From positions 1 through 6,260 of the forward strand of contig JASJEI010000331.1 of assembly GCA_030064795.1 (NCBI GenBank): 6,260 bases of DNA. The letters are read 5' to 3'. A program made the position numbers and the translations under genes. This stretch comes from Pleurocapsa sp. MO_226.B13 (lineage in GTDB: Bacteria; Cyanobacteriota; Cyanobacteriia; Cyanobacteriales; Xenococcaceae). Below, piece by piece: positions 1 to 4,862 of this stretch. The notes beneath the pieces are model-generated. The model did no database searches, had not been told where the DNA came from, and saw only the letters and a program-made list of their open reading frames with translations. Within the stretch, counting starts at the first letter, position 1; each line of letters starts with the position of its first letter.

Positions 1-156
1 ACTATGTTATCTTCCACTGGTACTGACCCCGACAGAACGAATCCACAGGCATTTTATTTTACTTCCATGACGCGCCCCGCCACAGAAGGATTTAAAGACT
101 TATTTAGTTATACTTTCCTTTTAGCTAGCTGCACGCGTCACCATTTAATTCCATAG
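1..156 (+). other. Open reading remnant at the window edge
   Basis: The frame is open from the first base to a TAG at 154-156, with an ATG at 4, giving about 50 residues that begin MLSSTGTDPDRTNPQAFYF. It may be the C-terminal end or a remnant of a gene entering from the left. No family is recognised and no ribosome binding site can be judged because the window starts here. The stretch is visibly richer in G+C than the DNA to its right, so it probably belongs to an older chromosomal segment and not to the AT-rich element. Confidence 0.2.
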
Positions 157-446
157 GTGATATTTTCCGCGACGTGCCTAATACTTGGGGGAACTCCCTG
201 TAATATTTAACGCGCTTTACCGCCAAAGCTATTGTACAACAGTTAAAGCCTTTGATATATAAAGATTCGGTAGTCAAACCGCCAAACCCTACCCGCGATT
301 CACCGCCCGATAAATCGGGTGTCCTCTCGCGGAAGAAAGATAGATTACTAACTGAAGCCACCGAGAGAAGTTACATCCTTACTAGCAAACAGATAAAGAG
401 CATACTAGGTATCACTCCCAAAAAGAACACATTCACCAGATTATGA
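129..446 (+). pseudogene. Broken coding remnant, C-terminal helix-rich tail ending FTRL
   Basis: This frame is open from 129, is broken by a TAA at 201-203, and then runs for 80 codons to a TGA at 444-446. An ATG at 252 would give 64 aa. Around the break the residues (IGDIFRDVPNTWGNSL, then YLTRFTAKAIVQQLKPLIYK) read like one protein with a nonsense mutation. The tail (LTSKQIKSILGITPKKNTF, then TRL-stop) looks like a short helix-turn-helix or KilA-like C-terminal segment of a kind I associate with cyanobacterial hypotheticals; this is recognition by feel, not a match. The final codons for FTRL and the stop lie at or just inside the start of the 127-bp repeat shared with 2194-2320. There is no ribosome binding site before 252. 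Function is unknown. Confidence 0.35.
306..319. repeat. Short perfect palindrome CCCGATAAATCGGG
   Basis: CCCGAT (306-311) and ATCGGG (314-319) are exact inverse copies around AA. G305:T320 and C304:G321 can extend the stem by a wobble and one pair. Palindromes of the form C-GAT-AA-ATC-G are known as abundant dispersed repeats in filamentous cyanobacteria; membership of that class is inference. Here the palindrome lies inside the broken reading frame at 129-446. Confidence 0.45.
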
Positions 447-561
447 TTCTCCTTCAAGAAGATAGTATTTATAGTAGTTGGTCCGTAGTGCGAAGCTAAT
501 CTCAATAAACTAATACTACTTTCTTTTCCTGTAGTATAAAACTTACTCTAAAATCAATATA
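435..561 (+). repeat. 127-bp inverted repeat, left copy
   Basis: This copy is collinear, without gaps, with the reverse complement of 2194-2320. The first 46 bases (435-480) are identical; they start ACCAGATTATGATTCTCC. The rest alternates conserved blocks (GTAGTG, GAAGCTAATCTCAAT, and TAGTATAAAACTTACTC through AAAATC) with a diverged block at about 506-530. The repeat begins within the last codons of the preceding frame (TTC ACC AGA TTA TGA = FTRL-stop) and continues into non-coding DNA, like an integration site placed at the 3' end of a gene. It contains the small palindrome CTTCAAGAAG but no terminator or recombinase-site structure I recognise. Confidence 0.9.
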
Positions 562-797
562 ACTACATTCAGCATTTATAGTTATATTGTTTACTATATG
601 ATAATCTATTTACAAGTATTTATTTATAAATATTTATAATTATAATTTTTACTATTAACATATCTTAGAAGTTCTTATAATCTCAGCGTTTGGTATAGGA
701 GTAGAATTTAGATATAGCAGTTCTCAGTTTGATAAAATGTAGCTCATTAATATGAGAAAGGCTATAAAAACTTAATTGAACTTGTGGAGCAAAATAA
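562..797 (+). promoter_or_regulatory. AT-rich upstream region of the 69-aa peptide gene
   Basis: This is very AT-rich intergenic DNA with a perfect 12-base palindrome TATTTATAAATA at 621-632. A possible sigma-70-type promoter is TTAACA (655-660) and TATAAT (676-681), but the spacer is only 15 bases, so it is weak. Next to the peptide gene, GGAG at 785-788 lies 9 bases before the ATG at 798 and is a reasonable ribosome binding site. No other coding sequence was found here. Confidence 0.35.
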
Positions 798-1007
798 ATG
801 TTGAAGCAAGATATTAGTTTAAGAGATTTAGAATTTATTACAGACTTATCTCCCTCAGAATCTGAACGCTGCAAAGGAGGAGGATGCCCAGGTAATTGTT
901 TATGCGGGGTTCAGTATCCTGATTGGGAAGGAAAATGTCCGCCGGGGTATAAGCCTACAAAATTTGGAGATTACGGGGCATGGGAACATTGGCAATGTTG
1001 CAAATAA
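798..1007 (+). CDS. Cys-rich bacteriocin-like precursor peptide with double-glycine leader
   Basis: This 69-aa protein is probably a ribosomally made peptide that is cleaved and exported. Residues 1 to about 29 form an acidic leader (MLKQDISLRDLEFITDLS, then PSESERCKGG). Counted back from the cleavage site it has G-1, G-2, E-8, S-11 and L-12, matching the double-glycine leader consensus, with Cys at -4 where Ile, Val or Met is usual. The core is about 40 residues, rich in Gly, Pro, Trp and Tyr, with six Cys (GCPGNCLCG, GKCPP and a terminal QCCK) that could form three disulfides or carry thiol-based modifications. GGAG lies 9 bases before the ATG. No C39 peptidase transporter or modifying enzyme is in the window, so processing would need a partner elsewhere. 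A simple small secreted Cys-rich protein is the main alternative. Confidence 0.7.
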   Translation: MLKQDISLRDLEFITDLSPSESERCKGGGCPGNCLCGVQYPDWEGKCPPGYKPTKFGDYGAWEHWQCCK

Positions 1008-1104
1008 TGGATAAGAGCAGCAAAGAAAACACCATGAACACAGGTAGTAAGCTTAGCATACAAAGCATACAGAACTCTATTAAGATTTTTGACAGAGCCT
1101 AAAT

Positions 1105-1500
1105 CTACAAAGTATTACTACTTCTAAGTTTCCGATACCTAGCACCACTCCATTCTGTGGAGAGCAACCATTGTTGAGCTATATTATTGGTTTCCTCAAC
1201 CTTGTAATCTTCAAATAACAACATTGCTACTTGGAGATTGTAGCAGTTCACCAGAACAAACTTCTCTACTACCTTCCGTACTTGTGAATCATTATTAACG
1301 TCCCCAAAGTCAGGGAATCTCATCTGACCTGGAGAGATTTTCTTGTTATCAGATAACCGTATCTCCTTGGCATCACCAAACTTGCTAAGAACGAATGATG
1401 ATGTAATAACAATATCCTGGTTTAAGCTCCCGTAGTAGGCATAGCATCTGACTTTCCACGGCACGTCTAAAAGCCCCTCCAAATAAGAGTTTCCCTCCAA
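1105..1500 (-). CDS. Hypothetical protein, possibly the surviving part of a broken gene
   Basis: The frame gives 131 aa from a TTG at 1500. An internal GTG at 1464, preceded by GGAGGGG, has a better-placed ribosome binding site and would give 119 aa. No family is recognised. The residues (DVPWKVRCYAYYGSLNQDI; KISPGQMRFPDFGDVNNDS; QVRKVVEKFVLVNCYNLQVA) have normal globular composition with a likely amphipathic helix in the second half and no membrane segment or signal peptide. In the same frame upstream lie TGA and TAA stops (about 1507-1512), then a TGA at 1549-1551 that closes a 22-codon ATG frame starting at 1617, so the real gene may have begun further upstream and decayed. The frame converges on the + strand peptide gene, leaving 97 bases between them. 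Confidence 0.45.
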   Translation of the reverse strand: MEGNSYLEGLLDVPWKVRCYAYYGSLNQDIVITSSFVLSKFGDAKEIRLSDNKKISPGQMRFPDFGDVNNDSQVRKVVEKFVLVNCYNLQVAMLLFEDYKVEETNNIAQQWLLSTEWSGARYRKLRSSNTL

Positions 1501-1548
1501 GACTGATTATCAATAATCTCTACTTAATAACAATGAGCAACGAAAGAA

Positions 1549-1617
1549 TCAGGCTTGGAGGATGGAAATTTGACGATCACCTAAGTGCTGAAAAAGATCC
1601 CGTGAAAAGTCAGGCAT
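1549..1617 (-). pseudogene. Short frame in phase with the 131-codon ORF, likely its lost N-terminus
   Basis: ATG at 1617 opens MPDFSRDLFQHLGDRQISIL, then QA and a TGA (1549-1551). GAGGG lies about 12 bases before the ATG. The frame is the same as that of 1105-1500, from which it is separated by 13 codons and two more stops. Either it is a free 22-aa peptide or, more likely, the original start region of the downstream gene, now cut off by nonsense mutations. Function is unknown. Confidence 0.25.
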
Positions 1618-1728
1618 AGCATGAGTATCCCTCTTACAAAAGTCAAATATCTAAGTTACCATTAACTTATGTTACATTTTTGCAGATATTTATTAAGAAG
1701 AACCAGATATCAGCATCCTCCATTTCCT

Positions 1729-2025
1729 TCATGAGCATGTTTTCTCGATTTCATAACCACTCACCAATACATTCTCATCTTTCTCCCACCATCGATTACG
1801 CCAGTTTTTACTATCCTCACACATACACACAGGGTTTACACTGCTTAGCTTGTAAGTACCTGGATCACACATTTCCTTCATCTTCTGACACGCTTTCTCT
1901 CACCATCCTACAAACTCAAACCTACATTCCTCGTCACATCGACCCCCACTAATTACTTCAGAAGTTTGATTGTTAAGTTCCTTAACCAAATTCGAGCCTT
2001 TTAAAAAGCTTTTATCTTTTAACAT
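1729..2025 (-). pseudogene. Second Cys-rich double-glycine peptide, interrupted by an in-frame TGA
   Basis: A perfect ribosome binding site (AGAGGTGA at 2031-2038) precedes ATG 2025. The first 41 aa start MLKDKSFLKGSNLVKELNNQ and reach a GG at residues 27-28 with Ile at -4 and Leu at -12, a fair double-glycine leader. The core then begins RCDEECRFEFVGW and meets TGA at 1900-1902. Without that stop the frame continues for 56 coherent residues (EKACQKMKEMCDPGTYKLSS; VNPVCMCEDSKNWRNRWWEK; ending EIEKTCS) to TGA 1729-1731. The whole would be 98 codons with seven Cys after GG. The codons at the break (GGA TGG TGA GAG AAA) resemble a later CGA TGG TGG GAG AAA, so TGG to TGA is the simplest explanation. 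The leader resembles that of the + strand peptide (both start MLK), suggesting distant paralogues. It may still make the 41-aa product. Confidence 0.55.
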
Positions 2026-2193
2026 TTCCATCACCTCTTATAAAGCATCCCTTCAATTCAATCTTATAACAACTTATATTCTAATAACATAAAATAAATT
2101 CACTAAACAATAAAAATTTAAAAGTTTAAAACTTAAATATAATATACTAAAAAAAATTATTAAAATTAAAATAAATTCAAGGTAAAACCTACT
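2026..2193. other. Very AT-rich spacer upstream of the interrupted peptide gene
   Basis: Between the ATG at 2025 and the inverted repeat lies DNA with almost no G or C. It must hold the promoter of the - strand peptide gene, but the A/T tracts give many weak matches and I cannot choose one. AAGTTTAAAACTT at 2122-2134 is a small palindrome. Apart from the ribosome binding site at 2031-2038 I see no gene or structured RNA. Confidence 0.3.
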
Positions 2194-2320
2194 TATAATG
2201 ATTTTAGAGTAAGTTTTATACTATAAGATAAGCAAGCAATATCGGGTCATTGAGATTAGCTTCACACTACAAATCAACTACTATAAATACTATCTTCTTG
2301 AAGGAGAATCATAATCTGGT
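2194..2320 (-). repeat. 127-bp inverted repeat, right copy
   Basis: Read on the - strand from 2320 down to 2194, this matches 435-561 without gaps and is identical over its first 46 bases (2320-2275). It starts inside the final codons of a - strand frame whose last residues are FTRL-stop (TTT ACC AGA TTA TGA), exactly as the left copy does in its own, otherwise different, frame. The right copy therefore forms the 3' boundary of the phage-like operon. Because the copies are inverted, recombination between them would flip the 1.6-kb segment between them and not delete it. Confidence 0.9.
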
Positions 2321-2425
2321 AAATGAACTACCTTTAAGTTTAAATATATCAATTACACAAAACAAATATTTTTCCGAAAAAAGAACATTATTGCCTATTT
2401 TTTTCTCCTCATCTAAAGTTATCAA
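2309..2425 (-). CDS. Small 38-aa frame closing the phage-like operon
   Basis: TTG at 2425-2423 overlaps the TGA of the preceding coat-like frame as TTGA, the same 4-base overlap used by the two gene pairs before it. The residues run LITLDEEKKIGNNVLFSEKY then LFCVIDIFKLKGSSFTRL. The protein is mixed charged and hydrophobic with no clear membrane helix. Its end has the same FTRL-stop as the frame at 129-446. A loose resemblance of the two tails (LTSKQIKSILGI against LFSEKYLFCVIDI) hints at a common fold but is too weak to trust. GAGGAG lies inside this frame, so an ATG at 2366 in another frame (11 codons) was considered and set aside. This could also be a fused or truncated gene end created when the repeat was acquired. 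Confidence 0.3.
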   Translation of the reverse strand: MITLDEEKKIGNNVLFSEKYLFCVIDIFKLKGSSFTRL

Positions 2426-2574
2426 AAAAACTTAGCTACAAAAATAGACAACATAAAAGTAACTATAGCAATTCCTACAGTATCCACTCAGTCAATAGCA
2501 TAAGTAATAGAACTAATAAGAGAATCAATGAAAGATTCAGCTACAAATTGAACAAAAATTAGAGAATTAATCAC
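2422..2574 (-). pseudogene. Coat-like small membrane protein interrupted by one TGA
   Basis: GTG at 2574 overlaps the previous stop as GTGA. The frame gives 28 residues (INSLIFVQFVAESFIDSLIS then SITYAID), a TGA at 2488-2490, then VDTVGIAIVTFMLSIFVAKF and F before TGA 2422-2424. Read through, it is 50 residues with an acidic amphipathic N-terminal half, a hydrophobic helix at about 33-47, and Lys48 near the C-terminus. That is the size and plan of an inovirus major coat protein, and it parallels the neighbouring 55-aa protein. TGG to TGA would restore DWVD. The base after the TGA begins a GTG, so re-initiation to make the membrane helix alone is conceivable. Suppression or a recent nonsense mutation are the main options. 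The function is inferred from form and position only. Confidence 0.5.
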
Positions 2575-2738
2575 CTAACATAAAAAGCCTTAATAACTAA
2601 ATAGACAGCAATTCCTCCTATAAAAAAGCCAAAATAAGCCTGAATATCAGACCATGCCAAATTAATAACATCTGAAATAAAAACTTCAGCCTCTGGAAAA
2701 GTCTCAATAGAAGTATTAAGAAAAAAACTAAAATTCAT
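2571..2738 (-). CDS. Putative filamentous-phage major coat-like protein, 55 aa
   Basis: ATG at 2738 overlaps the preceding stop as ATGA, and its own TGA (2571-2573) overlaps the next GTG. Residues 1-11 are MNFSFFLNTSI. Residues 12-33 form an acidic amphipathic stretch (ETFPEAEVFISDVINLAWSD then IQ), 34-49 a hydrophobic helix with a Gly-Gly turn (AYFGFFIGGIAVYLVI), and the end is KAFYVR. Inovirus coat proteins have this layout: a surface-exposed acidic part, a membrane or packing helix, then a basic end that faces the DNA. Here the basic end is light (Lys50, Arg55) and there is no cleavable signal peptide, as in some inoviruses. It is too short for routine gene calling. An alternative is a small membrane protein unrelated to virions. 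Start choice rests on the overlap, as there is no clear ribosome binding site. Confidence 0.6.
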   Translation of the reverse strand: MNFSFFLNTSIETFPEAEVFISDVINLAWSDIQAYFGFFIGGIAVYLVIKAFYVR

Positions 2739-2890
2739 AAACGATAAACCAAACCAGTAAGCAACAGAAAAACACCATGAATTACTAATTCTCTAAGAGA
2801 AAGATAATTTAGCTCAAAAAACATCGCACGACATTCTGAGTTAGTTTGAGCTAAATATAAAAAAGCTTGCGAACTAATAACAAAATCCAT
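2735..2890 (-). CDS. Small membrane protein, 51 aa
   Basis: ATG at 2890 lies inside the end of the 75-aa gene (40-base overlap), and TGA 2735-2737 overlaps the coat-like ATG. The residues are MDFVISSQAFLYLAQTNSEC, RAMFFELNYLSLRELVIHGV and FLLLTGLVYRL, giving one C-terminal membrane helix at about 34-48 followed by Arg50. An internal ATG at 2821-2823 would give a 29-aa product of the size of the inovirus minor coat proteins pVII and pIX. There is no ribosome binding site, so translation would be coupled to the upstream gene. It could also be the second half of the 75-aa gene joined by a -1 frameshift, since a T6 run lies in the overlap. The role is unknown; minor coat or assembly protein is a guess from position. 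Confidence 0.5.
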   Translation of the reverse strand: MDFVISSQAFLYLAQTNSECRAMFFELNYLSLRELVIHGVFLLLTGLVYRL

Positions 2891-3078
2891 ATCGTCGGAT
2901 ACAAATAAAGAATTTGAGAATCAATTGTTCTGAGCAAAAGAATCATTCCTTCTAAGTATTCGGAATAATCCTTACATTTAGTAATTGTCTTATCTTCAAA
3001 ACAACCAGCTAATAAAATTGGAAGAAGGAAAACTACTAAAAAAAATAGAGATTTTCGACTCCTACAAAACCTAAGCAT
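2851..3078 (-). CDS. Lipoprotein-like membrane protein, 75 aa
   Basis: The ATG overlaps the end of the 106-aa gene by 8 bases, so the two are probably translationally coupled. The N-terminus has a basic start (RFCRSRK), a hydrophobic core (SLFFLVVFLLPI) and LLAGC with Cys26, which fits a lipobox for signal peptidase II. A second Cys (35) and a charged stretch (EDKTITKCKDYSEYLEG) follow, then hydrophobic residues at about 46-49 and a second possible membrane segment at 56-69 (ILYLYPTIWILLLV). In inoviruses this slot often holds small envelope or virion proteins with signal peptides. Stop TAG at 2851-2853. The final 13 codons overlap the 51-aa frame, and the natural product may be a frameshift fusion of the two. 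Confidence 0.6.
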   Translation of the reverse strand: MLRFCRSRKSLFFLVVFLLPILLAGCFEDKTITKCKDYSEYLEGMILLLRTIDSQILYLYPTIWILLLVRKLFYI

Positions 3079-3391
3079 TAGACAAAACTTTATGATTAAT
3101 AATCGAAAGCTGAACTTGAGCAGGATAAAACTTATCAGCCTTCCTATTCTCGTTCTTTAACGAAACAGAACAGAGCAAATCACAAGTCTGACCCTCCTTA
3201 CAATCAAGGATTGCTGGATAAGCTTTAATATCATGAAGAATATTAGTCATCTTAGGTCTAGGCATTTCTTCAATTTGAAATACCTTCCCATAATCAGACT
3301 GAGGAAACGCCCATTTGGTAATTATGAACTGAGGATTAGAAGTTGGTTTAGAGCCAAAAAATTTGCCACGAAAAGTCCCAACAAATGCCAT
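3071..3391 (-). CDS. 106-aa protein, possible phage ssDNA-binding protein
   Basis: This gene follows rep by 87 bases and overlaps the next gene by 8, which is the place where many inoviruses encode their single-stranded-DNA-binding protein (gene V type). The protein is soluble and beta-rich in appearance, with basic and aromatic residues near the start (MAFVGTFRGKFFGSK; FIITKWAFPQSDYGKVFQIE) and a pattern of alternating strands at about 55-98 (ILDCKEGQTCDLLCSVSLKN; KFYPAQVQLSIINHK), compatible with a small OB fold. Cys residues cluster (LDCKEGQTCDLLC, at 63, 69 and 73). No signal peptide or membrane helix. No convincing ribosome binding site precedes ATG 3391. The fold and role are inference from order, size and composition; no family match was recognised. 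Confidence 0.65.
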   Translation of the reverse strand: MAFVGTFRGKFFGSKPTSNPQFIITKWAFPQSDYGKVFQIEEMPRPKMTNILHDIKAYPAILDCKEGQTCDLLCSVSLKNENRKADKFYPAQVQLSIINHKVLSNA

Positions 3392-3478
3392 AATTTTTCG
3401 TCAATAGATTCAACAGAACTACGACAAAATAAAAGCACAGTTTTTTAAAATCGCCAAATAAACTTTTATTAAATAAAT

Positions 3479-4564
3479 CTAAGAAGAATTACTACGATTC
3501 ATACCAGAAGAATTCATCCCAGAACAATGAATCATCCAATAATGTTTTTCTCTAAATCTTGACTCTCCTTCAAAAACTAAATTCCAGAAGAAAAACCAAA
3601 AATCTTCATCAGACATAGTCCACATCAAAACAGCCAAACTTGGAGCAACCTGCTTATGAAACCAAGTCTTAATACGGTCTAGAGAAGGTTCATTCTCTTC
3701 TTTTTTTGGTTTAAGTTGAATATCATGACCAACAATTCTTTGCCACCAAGGATAACGCTTCCTCCGACCAGGATTCTTATCATTTTCCCCTCTCCTTTTT
3801 ACAAAATCTACTGCACCAGAAAAATAACCTCTAATAACATCTCCCCAACAAGAAAAAGGAACACTACAAAGATGCCTAACACAATCTATCGAATAATGCT
3901 CACATAAATGCAATTCATATCTAATAGAATCAATTACTCCCTTAGACTCAAGAGACTTATCATAAACCCTAAAAAACTTACCCCCACCACAATTCCCTTT
4001 CCTCCCTAAAGTAACTGTATAACCACGACTATTCTTACGACCATCACCATGATTTCTAGGAGTATTTCTAAAGCCAACATAATGCCACTTATCAATCAAC
4101 TTATGAACATAGGCTACAGTAACCTCTTTATCATAATCATCAATAGTTAAATCAATTCCAGTAGTCTTAAAAAAGTATTTCTCTTCAACAACCCGCATAA
4201 ACTTTCGTAACTTAGCCGGCTTAACTTGAGAGCATACACCACCCTTAAGCTCAAGATAACCATGCGAAGAATCAATAACTCCATAAGAACCAACATGATC
4301 AGTTCCCATAACCGACCCAGAAGGATGCTGATAACCATTCAGATAATTTTGAAGACGATTCCGCCGCTCATATTGACCACCACCAAGCAATGTGATAGCC
4401 AAACTCTGAATTTTCTCGAAGTGTATTATAGGAAAAGTACCTCGGAATAAACCGATACTGAAATACAGACCAGAACGGGATTTCGACCGATCACCCTCTG
4501 TGGCATTAACCCCGATGTTATTCAACGGGGTTTGGTGTCCAAAATTTACAACTTTTGCTACCAT
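3479..4564 (-). CDS. rep: Rolling-circle replication initiator, Rep_trans family (phage/plasmid type)
   Basis: This 361-aa protein is of the length expected for Rep_trans (PF02486) initiators such as RstA of CTX-type filamentous phages and pT181-type plasmid Reps, which nick one strand at the double-strand origin and bind the 5' end covalently through a tyrosine. Family signatures in order are GIDLTIDD (136-143, the acidic metal-binding region), GYTVTLGRKG (181-190), FRVYDKSLES (198-207, the conserved RxYDK element with Tyr201) and RYELHL (215-220). A basic stretch follows (VKRRGENDKNPGRRKRYPWW, 255-274), then an aromatic C-terminal region with two likely amphipathic or membrane-associating helices (about 301-332) and a Ser/Gly/Asn tail. 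All nine Trp codons are TGG. The ATG at 4564 lacks a Shine-Dalgarno sequence. Transcription starts within the hairpin-rich region to the right, the likely place for control by antisense RNA. Confidence 0.88.
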   Translation of the reverse strand: MVAKVVNFGHQTPLNNIGVNATEGDRSKSRSGLYFSIGLFRGTFPIIHFEKIQSLAITLLGGGQYERRNRLQNYLNGYQHPSGSVMGTDHVGSYGVIDSSHGYLELKGGVCSQVKPAKLRKFMRVVEEKYFFKTTGIDLTIDDYDKEVTVAYVHKLIDKWHYVGFRNTPRNHGDGRKNSRGYTVTLGRKGNCGGGKFFRVYDKSLESKGVIDSIRYELHLCEHYSIDCVRHLCSVPFSCWGDVIRGYFSGAVDFVKRRGENDKNPGRRKRYPWWQRIVGHDIQLKPKKEENEPSLDRIKTWFHKQVAPSLAVLMWTMSDEDFWFFFWNLVFEGESRFREKHYWMIHCSGMNSSGMNRSNSS

Positions 4565-4590
4565 AATAAGATAAGTTATATGTTTAACTA

Positions 4591-4630
4591 GGTAGTAATT
4601 CTCTACGAAATACTGCCATTTTTTTTTTTT
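4591..4630 (+). terminator. Intrinsic terminator on + just upstream of rep
   Basis: GGTAGTA (4591-4597) pairs with TACTGCC (4611-4617), with one G:U, around a 13-base loop. After one A comes a run of twelve T (4619-4630). This is a good rho-independent terminator for + strand transcription, yet the only gene to its left for 2 kb is on -. A possible + promoter is TTGCTA (4555-4560) with TATATG (4577-4582), which would make only a very short RNA. A + transcript reading antisense to the start of rep and ending here would resemble the countertranscribed RNAs of rolling-circle plasmids. Confidence 0.6.
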
Positions 4631-4779
4631 CGTTTTTATTTTTTAACTTTCGTGTTCCACTTAGAAATCAGTAATAATACTGAAGTTCACTAGATTTCAT
4701 AAAACTTTAATCTCTTAAAATAGAATTTAAGTGTGTAAAAGAGATTACCTCAGAAATATTAAACTCTGAGGTTTTTTTA
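4631..4779 (+). ncRNA. Candidate structured small RNA or single-strand origin
   Basis: Between two + strand terminators lie three nested or adjacent hairpins: TCAGTA/TACTGA (4668-4683, loop ATAA), TAATCTCTT/AAGAGATTA (4708-4716 with 4739-4747), and the terminator stem 4747-4772. No reading frame of any length is present on +. The arrangement fits a small + strand RNA ending at 4779, or the multi-hairpin single-strand origin that rolling-circle replicons need. No promoter could be assigned with confidence; TAATAA at 4672-4677 is a possible -10 box. Confidence 0.35.
4747..4779 (+). terminator. Strong intrinsic terminator on +
   Basis: ACCTCAGA (4747-4754) and TCTGAGGT (4765-4772) form a perfect 8-bp stem with a 10-base loop, followed by a T run to 4778. 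On the other strand the sequence after the stem is AATCTCTTTTA, so the unit terminates + transcription best. No + strand gene ends here, which is the main argument for a small RNA. Confidence 0.8.
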
Positions 4780-4862
4780 AACAAAAAAATATACTATATA
4801 ATTAAAAAAGTTTATCTGATATAAAGAACTTTAAAAAAAATATATAAACTAGATTAATTAAT

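Noticed and set aside
125..361. 78-codon - strand frame near the left edge
   Set aside because: It lies opposite the + strand remnant at 129-446, has no ribosome binding site, and its translation shows no recognisable features.
435..561. The inverted repeat as IS or MITE ends, or a dif/Xer site
   Set aside because: There is no transposase between the copies, no target-site duplication that I can see, and no 28-base dif-like two-arm structure. A repeat of unknown type is the safer call.
1034..1102. 22-codon ATG frame on + after the 69-aa peptide gene
   Set aside because: It has no ribosome binding site and a composition with no leader or GG motif, so chance is the best explanation.
1680..1952. 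90-codon + strand frame rich in His, Ser and Pro
   Set aside because: It is the antisense shadow of the interrupted - strand peptide gene, which has a perfect ribosome binding site and a recognisable leader. The + frame has a low-complexity composition typical of shadows.
1729..2574. TGA read as tryptophan (genetic code 4) across the element
   Set aside because: The Rep and 213-aa genes have nine and five Trp codons, all TGG and none TGA, and the coat-like chain uses TGA in its stop-start overlaps. A recoded AT-rich genome would use TGA freely.
3233..4450. Several 63-74 codon frames on both strands within rep and the 106-aa gene
   Set aside because: They overlap strongly supported genes in other frames and have Ile/Thr/Asn-rich or Leu-rich compositions expected of shadows in AT-rich DNA.
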